DNA from: Xanthocytophaga flava
GTDB lineage: Bacteria > Bacteroidota > Bacteroidia > Cytophagales > 172606-1
Assembly: GCA_030068525.1 (NCBI GenBank)
Contig: JASJOS010000007.1
Span: 372,001 to 436,000, forward strand
Direction: 5' to 3'
Length of the DNA stretch: 64,000 bases
Translations under genes and position numbers: made by a program
Notes under the pieces: generated by a model
Told to the model about the DNA's origin: nothing
What the model saw: the letters and a program-made list of their open reading frames with translations, nothing else
The model's database searches: none
Shown here: positions 54,656 to 61,973 of the stretch, in pieces
Layout: each line of letters begins with the position of its first letter
Position numbering within the stretch: position 1 is the stretch's first letter

Positions 54656-56395
54656 TTACTTTTTAGATTTCTCTTTTTGTTGTGTTTCAGGAGTAAAATA
54701 TACTTCGGAAAAATCGTCCATATTCAATGGATGAGTTGGTATGTTCTTTAAATTGTCTTTAAGTAACATATATTTCTCATCGTACCATAGCGGTATAACT
54801 ACTGCGTCATTTATCAACTGTTGTTCTGCTTGGAGCACTGCTGCATTCGCTTCTGTAGCTTGTTTTGCAGCTAGGGCTTTTTCATACCATTCATCAAATA
54901 CTTTATTCTGATATTGAAACACATTAGGGTATGTTTTACCTTTATAGCTAATAATATTTCTGCTATAAAAATTTTCCAGGTAACTTATAGGTTTTGCATA
55001 ATCTGGTGTTTTGGATAGCAGAACTATGGTAAACTTTCCCTCTGTTAAGGCTTCTTGGAGCTTTGCTAATGGCATTGGTTGTAAATTTACTTCTATACCT
55101 AATGTATTCTTAATCTGATCCACAATCGCAATGGCTACAAGCGTATTTCGGGAACCATCAGGGTAGAAGATCAGAGTTGGTTTTTCTGATGGAATAGGAG
55201 CTACCTCTAAAAGAGTACGTGCCGAATCCTGCCGTTCTGATATTCCACGAACATTCTTAGCCGGATAGGAGGGATAAGCTGGTGAAATAAGTCCATGTTC
55301 TGCTACTTCTAGGCCTTCACCATTAAGAGTAGTACTTAAAATGGTTGTTTTATCTATACTATATGCAAAGGCTTTACGGAGAGATGAACTCTTAAAGAAT
55401 TTATCTGCACAATTAAAAGCTAAATAATGAGTAACAATTTCAGGTTTTCTAACAAGGATTGAATGTTCCCATCCTTCGGGTTTATTTTCCATTGATTCAA
55501 TTTTCATTATTTCAATGAACTGTTCTGGTGGCAAATGATACATCATTTGAATATTACCACCTTTAAATTCTGCCAGCTCTGAACGTTTATCAGGAATAAA
55601 CTGAATATTTATCTGACTTAAAAAAGGAAGTTGATTACCTGGAACATCATGTCTGTGATAGTGTGGATTGCGGGATAAATTAATAGAGATTTCTCGCTCA
55701 ACCTCTGTAAGCATGAATGGTCCTGTTCCTACTGCTTTGGGTCTTACAGTACCATATTTATTGATTGCTTCAATAGGATATATAAAAGCCTGGGGCCTGG
55801 TAAGTTGAAATAAGATATCTGGATTTGGCTTTTCCAGAATTAATTGAAAATGATAGTCATCAATTTGTTTGATAGCTTCCGGAACGATAAGCTTTTTGTT
55901 TTTATCAGAAGTTGCAAAATACTCATTAATGCCTTTTAATCTATTTTTAAATAGTGCAAATCCTTGATTGTCAGGAGATTTTATGCATAGTTGAATGAGG
56001 CTATAAACAATGTCTCCTGCTTTTAGTTCTCTTCCTTTGCCATTAGGGAAGCAAGGGTCATCATGAAATAGAACACCTTTTTTGATCTGAAAAGTATAAA
56101 TAGTGCTATCACTATTTACTTCATATGATTCTGCCAGTGAAGGTATTACTTCTAGTGTTTTTGGATCTGTTTTAAACAAACCCTCATAAATCATAGAGGC
56201 TACCTGAGTGGAAACCGGATCTGTAATGGAAGGAGGATAAAGTGTGTGGATATATTCTGTTTTACTAAGGCGAAGGATACCTCCATAGTAACTATTTCCT
56301 TTTGCAGCTGGCACTAAGATAAGTTCATCTCTGGTTTGTCTGCATCCCGCAATAGTAAGAAGAATTAAAATATAAAAAGAAAAGTTTTTGATCAT
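54656..56395 (-). CDS. oligopeptide/nickel-type ABC substrate-binding lipoprotein (SBP_bac_5)
   Basis: About 579 residues from ATG 56395 (the ORF can also begin four codons earlier). The lipoprotein signal ends in 'TIAGC' (cysteine about 18). The mature part matches DppA/OppA-type binding proteins: 'IYEGLFKTDPKTLEVIPSLAESYEV', 'TYTFQIKKGVLFHDDPCF', 'GTGPFMLTEV', 'LAFNCADKFFKSSSLRKAFAYSIDK', and the ending 'LQAEQQLINDAVVIPLWYDEKY'. It captures peptides or similar ligands for an ABC importer. The permease and ATPase genes are not in the window. It is on the minus strand, with a strong terminator downstream. Confidence 0.92.
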   Translation of the reverse strand: MIKNFSFYILILLTIAGCRQTRDELILVPAAKGNSYYGGILRLSKTEYIHTLYPPSITDPVSTQVASMIYEGLFKTDPKTLEVIPSLAESYEVNSDSTIYTFQIKKGVLFHDDPCFPNGKGRELKAGDIVYSLIQLCIKSPDNQGFALFKNRLKGINEYFATSDKNKKLIVPEAIKQIDDYHFQLILEKPNPDILFQLTRPQAFIYPIEAINKYGTVRPKAVGTGPFMLTEVEREISINLSRNPHYHRHDVPGNQLPFLSQINIQFIPDKRSELAEFKGGNIQMMYHLPPEQFIEIMKIESMENKPEGWEHSILVRKPEIVTHYLAFNCADKFFKSSSLRKAFAYSIDKTTILSTTLNGEGLEVAEHGLISPAYPSYPAKNVRGISERQDSARTLLEVAPIPSEKPTLIFYPDGSRNTLVAIAIVDQIKNTLGIEVNLQPMPLAKLQEALTEGKFTIVLLSKTPDYAKPISYLENFYSRNIISYKGKTYPNVFQYQNKVFDEWYEKALAAKQATEANAAVLQAEQQLINDAVVIPLWYDEKYMLLKDNLKNIPTHPLNMDDFSEVYFTPETQQKEKSKK

Positions 56396-56463
56396 AAAAA
56401 GATTCAATTTTGCTGAGATAGCAAAATTAATAAACCTAAGAAAGGTTCAAAGGTTTTGAGGAA

Positions 56464-57234
56464 TTAAACCTCTAATTTGATCATAATAGGGCAATGATCT
56501 GAAAAACAAATGTCTGTTAATAATTCTGACTCCTGAATTTTTGTTGTGATATCTTTACTGACAAAGAAATAATCAATGCGCCATCCGAGGTTTTTGGCTC
56601 GGGCATTAGCTCTGTAAGTCCACCATGAATACTGTTGCTTCTGAGGATTCTTATATCGATAGGTATCTACAAAACCAGCCTCAAGAAACTTGCTAACCCA
56701 TTGACGTTCCTCAGGTAAGAAGCCTGTTGATTTTTGATTGGCTTTAGGATTATGTATGTCAATTTCCTGGTGAGCAATGTTAAAGTCTCCACAAAGAATA
56801 AGCGGTTTATTTTGCTCATGCTGTATAGATAGAATATATTGTTTAAAGTGGTCTAGCCATTCCATCTTAAAGGATTGGCGTATCTCTCCGGATGTTCCTG
56901 AGGGTACATAAACATTAATTAGCGAGAAGGCGTTTGTATCAAAGCGGAGTATACGTCCTTCTCTATCATATTCCTCCATTCCACTTCCTTGAATAATCTG
57001 AAGAGCCGGTTGTTTAGCTAGAATAGCTACTCCACTATATCCTTTTTTTTGTGCCGGATACCAATGAGTATAAGTATAGCCTAATCCTTCAAATAGAGGA
57101 TTGAGGTGTTCAGGTGTATCAAACTTTACTTCCTGTAAACAGATAATATCAGGTTGTTCGTTCTTTAACCATTCCAGGAAGCCCTTCTGCAAGCCTGAGC
57201 GTAATCCATTGATATTAAAAGATATGATCTTCAT
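56464..57234 (-). CDS. xth: exodeoxyribonuclease III (AP endonuclease)
   Basis: About 256 residues from ATG 57234; the ORF extends upstream, but this methionine directly precedes the family start 'KIISFNINGLRSG'. Catalytic motifs are 'NINGLRS', 'ICLQEVKFD' (metal-binding glutamate), 'YVPSGTSGEIRQ', 'LCGDFNIAHQEIDIHNPK' (D and N of the active site) and 'FSDHCPIMIKL' (the D-H pair). It cleaves abasic DNA and degrades 3' ends during base-excision repair. It shows no operon partner nearby; the next gene on the strand is a small hypothetical 216 bases upstream. Confidence 0.95.
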   Translation of the reverse strand: MKIISFNINGLRSGLQKGFLEWLKNEQPDIICLQEVKFDTPEHLNPLFEGLGYTYTHWYPAQKKGYSGVAILAKQPALQIIQGSGMEEYDREGRILRFDTNAFSLINVYVPSGTSGEIRQSFKMEWLDHFKQYILSIQHEQNKPLILCGDFNIAHQEIDIHNPKANQKSTGFLPEERQWVSKFLEAGFVDTYRYKNPQKQQYSWWTYRANARAKNLGWRIDYFFVSKDITTKIQESELLTDICFSDHCPIMIKLEV

Positions 57235-57392
57235 AATACGGGAAATAAGTACATGTTTTCTTTTTGGCTTGAAACAAGGCATTGATGCTACAATACCTTG
57301 TTTCAAAACCGCCTATAGATAAAATAAGAGAACTTCATTAACTAATTATCTCGAATCTTGGTTATTAATTTTCCTTATACTATTTACAAAAA

Positions 57393-57414
57393 AGATGGGC
57401 TTTAGCACCCATCT
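57393..57414 (-). terminator. hairpin terminator of the 114-residue gene
   Basis: agatggg (57393-57399) pairs with cccatct (57408-57414). On the minus strand six T follow. It lies downstream of the gene at 57451-57795. Confidence 0.65.
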
Positions 57415-57450
57415 AGCAAAAAGAATAAAAAAGGTAATTAAACAAGTTAA

Positions 57451-57795
57451 TTATATACCCACTTCATTTTGAAAATAATTAATCACATACTCTTTAAGCA
57501 TTTTTTCCTGAGAAAGCAGATCAGAGAAAGGAAGCTTTTGTACAAGCTTCCAATGTGGCCATCCGTCTGTATCTCTATAATCAAACTCATAATAACCAAC
57601 TTGACTTAGTACCTTACATATCCCTATATGCATTAGATCTTGCTTCTGCTCTTTGGTAAAATGCAATACCCCTTTGCCCAGCTCCTGAACGCCAATTAAG
57701 AATAATACCCCATTTAAATCAGCGGGTCGTTTACCTATTGATTGTTCCAGTTTTGTCAGGAGCTGATCCCATTGTACTTCAAGTGTATCTTCCAT
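57451..57795 (-). CDS. conserved hypothetical protein
   Basis: A 114-residue cytoplasmic protein with no recognised domain. Features are 'NGVLFLIGVQELGKGVLHFTKEQKQDLMHI' (a conserved-looking helix pair), 'VGYYEFDYRDTDGWPHWKLVQKLP', and an amphipathic tail. Similar small proteins occur across Bacteroidota, I believe, without a known role. It lies ten bases downstream of the AhpD-like gene and is very likely co-transcribed with it, followed by its own hairpin terminator. The pairing hints at a link to redox or peroxide metabolism, but that is inference only. Confidence 0.65.
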   Translation of the reverse strand: MEDTLEVQWDQLLTKLEQSIGKRPADLNGVLFLIGVQELGKGVLHFTKEQKQDLMHIGICKVLSQVGYYEFDYRDTDGWPHWKLVQKLPFSDLLSQEKMLKEYVINYFQNEVGI

Positions 57796-57805
57796 ATATC
57801 AGAGC

Positions 57806-58153
57806 TCAATTTTTATTTAATGCCTGCCAGTATTCTACTGCTCTGCGAAGATGTGGTATGACAATAGTACCACCAATTAGATTGGCAATAGAAAACACTT
57901 CAAATATCTGTTGGTCTGTAACTCCCAGCTCGTGGCATTTTCCCAGATGGTATTTTACACAATCGTCGCATCGTAATACCATGGAGCATGCTAATCCAAT
58001 CATTTCTTTTGTTACTACATCTACAGTGCCTGGTTCATAACAGTTTGTGTCCAGGTTAAACAATCTGTTAATAATCAGATTTTTTGCACCAGATATTTGT
58101 TCGTTCATCCGGCTTCTGTATGCATTGAACTCTTCTACAAGTAGATCTGCCAT
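57806..58153 (-). CDS. carboxymuconolactone decarboxylase/AhpD-like protein
   Basis: A 115-residue protein of the carboxymuconolactone-decarboxylase fold. The C-x-x-C-x3-H signature 'RCDDCVKYHLGKCHELG' (C62, C65, H69) marks AhpD-like peroxidase/thiol-reductase members rather than true decarboxylases. 'VFSIANLIGGTIVIPHLRRAVEYW' closes it in family style. It is likely a small trimeric or hexameric redox enzyme. The start at 58153 gives a short amphipathic N-terminal helix. It shares a transcript with the small hypothetical gene, and is divergent from comF. Confidence 0.88.
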   Translation of the reverse strand: MADLLVEEFNAYRSRMNEQISGAKNLIINRLFNLDTNCYEPGTVDVVTKEMIGLACSMVLRCDDCVKYHLGKCHELGVTDQQIFEVFSIANLIGGTIVIPHLRRAVEYWQALNKN

Positions 58154-58296
58154 ATATGTTTGGAATAAAATGAATAAGTAAAGTTATCTATGTATACGTT
58201 GTAATATTCTTCTTAGAATTTGGGTTGCGAATGTACACAATGTACTGCTATTTTAATGAGAATTTGTTGGCTAATACATTGTAACATATAATACCT

Positions 58297-58983
58297 ATGA
58301 GTTTGTTCGATGACTTCCTGGAGTTGATCTTTCCTGAATACTGTCTTATGTGTAATGGTAGCCTATTAAAGAATGAGAAACAGATTTGTTTATACTGCCG
58401 ATATCATTTACCTGTAACTAATTACCACAATGATCCAAATAATGCATTGATGCAACGGTTTGCAGGAAAGGTAAATATTAAATATGCCTGGGCGTTTTTA
58501 AAGTTTACAAAAGGAGGGAAGGTACAGAATGTCTTACATCATTTGAAATACAATGGAAAAAAAGATGCAGGTATACTGTTGGGTAAGTGGTATGGAAGTG
58601 AATTAAGAAAACGAGAATATCATACAGAATTTGATAGTATAATACCTGTACCGTTGCATGCATCAAAGTTAAAAAAGAGAGGATATAATCAATGTGACCC
58701 TATTGTGGCTGGCTTGTCGTTGCAATTAGGTGTTGCGGCATACCCAATTGCTTTAAAACGAAATATTCACAATCCAAGCCAGACACGGTTAAGTAGAATG
58801 GAGCGGTATGAGAATACTAAAGATATATTCGAAGTAGCAGATTATGAATCTGTGAGAGATAAGCGCATCTTATTGGTTGATGATATTGTTACTACTGGAT
58901 CTACTCTGGAATCCTGTATTATGGCATTACAGAAAGCAAAATGCAAAGAAGTAAGTATTGCTTGTTTGGCGGCTGCACAGTAA
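58297..58983 (+). CDS. ComF family amidophosphoribosyltransferase-like protein
   Basis: A 228-residue ComF/GntX protein. The N-terminal zinc ribbon has C16, C19, C31 and C34 in 'PEYCLMCNGSLLKNEKQICLYC' (two CxxC pairs). The phosphoribosyltransferase domain shows 'IIPVPLHASKLKKRGYNQ' and the PRPP loop 'ILLVDDIVTTGSTLESC' (about 191-207). In naturally competent bacteria ComF helps move single-stranded DNA into the cytoplasm; in others the family may act in nucleotide salvage. No other competence gene is in the window. A hairpin terminator starts at its stop codon. Confidence 0.92.
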   Translation: MSLFDDFLELIFPEYCLMCNGSLLKNEKQICLYCRYHLPVTNYHNDPNNALMQRFAGKVNIKYAWAFLKFTKGGKVQNVLHHLKYNGKKDAGILLGKWYGSELRKREYHTEFDSIIPVPLHASKLKKRGYNQCDPIVAGLSLQLGVAAYPIALKRNIHNPSQTRLSRMERYENTKDIFEVADYESVRDKRILLVDDIVTTGSTLESCIMALQKAKCKEVSIACLAAAQ

Positions 58984-59004
58984 AATCTTATATTGAAGAT
59001 TTTA
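58981..59004 (+). terminator. hairpin terminator of comF
   Basis: taaaatctt (58981-58989) pairs with aagatttta (58996-59004). It begins at the stop codon; a weak T-run follows. Confidence 0.65.
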
Positions 59005-59094
59005 CTCTTTCTGATTATTTTTCTGTTTACTCATATTCGGTTGTTGATAGGATGTGTTTAGCTACAGACTGCGAGATTAATTCACTGATTAGCT

Positions 59095-59340
59095 AAGAGA
59101 GCGCATTTTATTCACAGCGTCTTTTGTTTCTGCGCATAGTTCACGGCAAAGTATTTTTTAGAGAAGGCAAGACCGTCCTGCGTATAGGCGGATGGTTTGC
59201 ATTTTATTCACGGCAAGTTGAGTTTTGAGCTGCACTCCGGTCACTTTTTATTTTGACTGGAGTTCCAATCGTTTTTTCTCTTGCGCATACTTCACTGCAA
59301 AACTTTTGTTTGCGCATAACTCACTGCAAAACTTTTTTTG
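59095..59340. repeat. cluster 2 of dispersed repeat (core TGCGCATAACTCACNGCAA)
   Basis: Copies lie at about 59101-59119, 59131-59149, 59198-59216, 59282-59301 and 59311-59330. The last two are near-identical for 27 bases (59281-59307 and 59310-59336). Two pairs are spaced 29-30 bases apart. Between them is 'gactggagttcc' (59256-59267), also found in cluster 1. No gene covers this stretch. Confidence 0.7.
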
Positions 59341-59406
59341 ATCGGAATTCACACAAGTACAAGATTTTTGTATAATCCAGTTCAATAAAAAATAGTATTG
59401 GTATAG

Positions 59407-60045
59407 CTAAAATGGATAAATATTCTTACTAAACCAATCTTCTGCGGAGGTTGCTTTTATCTCTGTCTGAACTTTTTTGTCTATTTTCTTTTGTCCATTC
59501 TGAATAGAATTGTCTATCATTTTATGAGAGATAAATTCTTGTTCTTTAACTCCCAGCCTTGTAAGTAGATCTATTATTCTTTCTCCTCCAAAATGCAAGA
59601 AGAAGGGTTCTTCTATAGCATTATAGAAATGCACAGTTGGTTTTCCTGGCAATTGGTTTAATTGAAACAGGTAGTTTTCTTCCACACTCGATTTAGGGTA
59701 GTGTTCAGCAAAATGGAATGAGATATTCTTAGGAATACTACTAAATGCCTTTATAGTATTTGTCTGCATAAGAAGTTCAGCCGAAATCAATAAGATTGAC
59801 TTATCATTAGGTAGATTTCCATGAATTCTCTCCAGGTGTTTAAACTCAAGTCCTGCATTCTCTAAAGCAGTTTTTACTTCCTGTATTGTTTTAGAGAAGA
59901 AAGCTACAATAATAGGATAGGAGGACGTCTCTTGCTTTACCAGCTCACAAAGAGCTATATATTTATGAATCTTCTTTTCCCAGGTTTTGTCCGGATATCT
60001 TGTATAGCTAACTTTGGTCTTCTTTTTAAATAAGAAAGAGAACAT
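59407..60045 (-). CDS. SecA-derived NBD2/helicase-fragment-like protein
   Basis: A 212-residue protein I cannot match to a named family, but its layout follows the second nucleotide-binding domain of SecA. 'YPIIVAFFSKTIQEVKTALENAGLEFKHLE' (43-72; only its outline given) mirrors the SecA 'VLVGT.SIE.SE.L...L...GI.H.VLNA' block. The end 'FFLHFGGERIIDLLTRLG' and 'ISHKMIDNSIQNGQKKID' (148-190) mirror SecA's '..FGSERI..LM.RLGM' and 'I.S.M....IE.AQKKVE'. The Walker motifs and preprotein cross-linking domain are absent. It is probably an inactive SecA remnant or a regulatory partner of secretion. It lies 88 bases downstream of gldJ on the same strand. Confidence 0.6.
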   Translation of the reverse strand: MFSFLFKKKTKVSYTRYPDKTWEKKIHKYIALCELVKQETSSYPIIVAFFSKTIQEVKTALENAGLEFKHLERIHGNLPNDKSILLISAELLMQTNTIKAFSSIPKNISFHFAEHYPKSSVEENYLFQLNQLPGKPTVHFYNAIEEPFFLHFGGERIIDLLTRLGVKEQEFISHKMIDNSIQNGQKKIDKKVQTEIKATSAEDWFSKNIYPF

Positions 60046-60087
60046 ACTAATTTTCTTTAACTGTAAGAGTTGGAATCCGCCAAAACA

Positions 60088-60117
60088 AAAAAGCCTCCAC
60101 GAGAGCGGAGGCTTTTT
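60088..60117 (-). terminator. hairpin terminator of gldJ
   Basis: aaaaagcctcc (60088-60098) pairs with ggaggcttttt (60107-60117), 8-base loop. On the minus strand a T-run follows. It sits 16 bases past the gldJ stop. Confidence 0.9.
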
Positions 60118-60133
60118 GCATTATTTCTTTTTA

Positions 60134-61330
60134 TTAACGGTTAGAACCTGCATTAATCATTGCACAACGGAAGCCGATTGTTGCTGTTGCTGAATCTTCT
60201 TCCAAATAACGACGAGTACCTGGAGATAACCAATAAGCAACATCTTTCCAAGAACCTCCTTTGTAAACCCGTACCTGATCATCGATCAGAGAGTTGTTAT
60301 TTTTCTTGTCATAATTCTCCGCTTTATCCAGATAACCACTACGACGAAGAGGGTTTAGATCATCAAAATCCTGGTAAGAGTTTGAACGATAAACGTCATA
60401 TACCCATTCGTTTACGTTTCCTGCCATGTTATACAAACCGAAATCGTTTGGTGGGTTCTCATATACCTGGCTGGTGATCAATGCCGCATCATTCAATTTA
60501 CCTGCTATACCCGCATAGTCACCACGGCCACGTTTGAAGTTTGCAAGGAATCTACCCATTTGCTTTCCGTAAGGATTACGCAATGCGTGTCCATCCCAAG
60601 GATAAATACGTTTGTTGGTTTGGTTTTCATCAAGATACTGAACGCCAATCAACGCATATGCTGCATATTCCCATTCTGCTTCAGATGGCAGACGATAGTT
60701 AGGAAGAACCACACCTGATTCAAGTGGGATACGTCCTCCACCATCAGAAGGTGGCTCGATACCTGCATCTTCAGCTAGTTTTTTGTTTACAACATTGGTA
60801 CGCCATGTAGAATAATCTACTGCTTGTTTCCATGAAACACCTACAATAGGATAGTAACGGAAACCTGGATAGCGAAGGTAGTGATCACGATATGAATCGT
60901 TGAATGCTAGTTCGCTGGTCCATACTGTTGTATCTGGTAATGCAGATTGGTAAAATTCTTCAGAAGAGTCTTTTTGGATATAGTATAAGTATTCCAACCA
61001 GTGAATATTGGCGATTTCTGTCTCGTCCATCCAGAAGGATTGCACACTGACAGTTCTTTCAATATTATCATGTGAGTTTGTTAAATCTTCTTCGGCAGAA
61101 CCCATTACAAAGCGTCCACCTTCGATGAATACAAGGTTTGGACCTTGAGGCTGTCCTTTGAAGTCCGGAACCTGAAAACCATCATCTTCATTGTATGCAA
61201 GGCCAGTCGCCGTACTTTCCTGGCCAGGGTTCGCTGCCGTAGGATACTTGTCTTTCTTACACGATGCTAATGCCAGCAGCATCGAACCTGCTAACATAAC
61301 ATGTGTAGTTGAACGCCAGAGCTTATTCAT
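60134..61330 (-). CDS. gldJ: gliding motility lipoprotein GldJ-like (formylglycine-generating-enzyme fold)
   Basis: A 398-residue lipoprotein; the signal ends in 'LASC' (C24), followed by 'KKDKYPTAANPGQES'. The body has the FGE/sulfatase-modifying-factor fold: 'LVFIEGGRFVMGSAEEDL', 'FWMDETEIANIHWLEYLYYI', 'VGVSWKQAVDYSTWR', 'YRLPSEAEWEYAAYA' and 'YNMAGNVNEWVYDVYRS', ending 'YKGGSWKDVAYWLSPGTRRYLEEDSATATIGFRC'. This layout matches GldJ, which with GldK, GldL, GldM and GldN supports gliding motility and type IX secretion in Bacteroidota. GldK is similar but differs in the N-terminal part. A clear terminator follows. Confidence 0.88.
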   Translation of the reverse strand: MNKLWRSTTHVMLAGSMLLALASCKKDKYPTAANPGQESTATGLAYNEDDGFQVPDFKGQPQGPNLVFIEGGRFVMGSAEEDLTNSHDNIERTVSVQSFWMDETEIANIHWLEYLYYIQKDSSEEFYQSALPDTTVWTSELAFNDSYRDHYLRYPGFRYYPIVGVSWKQAVDYSTWRTNVVNKKLAEDAGIEPPSDGGGRIPLESGVVLPNYRLPSEAEWEYAAYALIGVQYLDENQTNKRIYPWDGHALRNPYGKQMGRFLANFKRGRGDYAGIAGKLNDAALITSQVYENPPNDFGLYNMAGNVNEWVYDVYRSNSYQDFDDLNPLRRSGYLDKAENYDKKNNNSLIDDQVRVYKGGSWKDVAYWLSPGTRRYLEEDSATATIGFRCAMINAGSNR

Positions 61331-61973
61331 AACCTGTTTTTTGTTAAATAATGAATTATATTAAACACTTATTTTCAGAGTTGTTTTCACTGGATTTCTG
61401 ATGTACAGGTAAACTTTAATTGTAAGAGAATCCAACTAATACAACAACTATTAAATACACTTTTAATTCTGCTACGAAAATGCACGGTTTTCGTGGAATA
61501 ATAAATTGATTACCGAAAGAAAATCGATGTATGTAATAAAAATTAAAATTCCGTAAAATAAATTTTTGCTGATACCTGGCTTCTATTTTTAAGAACTAAT
61601 ACCATCCATCAAAAAAGGATAAAGGTGGATAGGAATCTTCTTCTAACCTTCCAAAAATCAACTGGTTGCTACTATTTATTTAGATTCATTCACCAATCCA
61701 CATTCCGTACAAAAATACAATTTTGTTACATAGATTAACGGAATCAGTGGTTAATTTCGTCTCCTTAGGACGCGTAATTTTAATATTTTGTTACAAAAAT
61801 TGCAGCGCAATCCGTCGGACATCTTATTTAACACCCATTGAAACGAATAGAGTAGGTATAATATTGTCTGATTTACTTCCAATAGTACTGTAAAATACAA
61901 AGAACTCCCACAATAGCTATCTGTCTGAGAATTGTTCTGGAAGCATATATCTAAGGACTAACTATCATCCAAG
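61331..61973. other. gene-free spacer between gldJ and mfd
   Basis: About 640 AT-rich bases without a credible gene. It holds a hairpin (acgaaaatgcacggttttcgt region, 61475-61496) and the direct repeat ttttgttaca (61721-61730 and 61786-61795). It contains the gldJ promoter, but I could not place it. The mfd gene ends at its right side with no obvious hairpin. Confidence 0.45.

Noticed and set aside
59095-59340. CRISPR-like array
   Set aside because: The repeats are imperfect, spacing is irregular (29 to 84 bases), and no cas genes are present.
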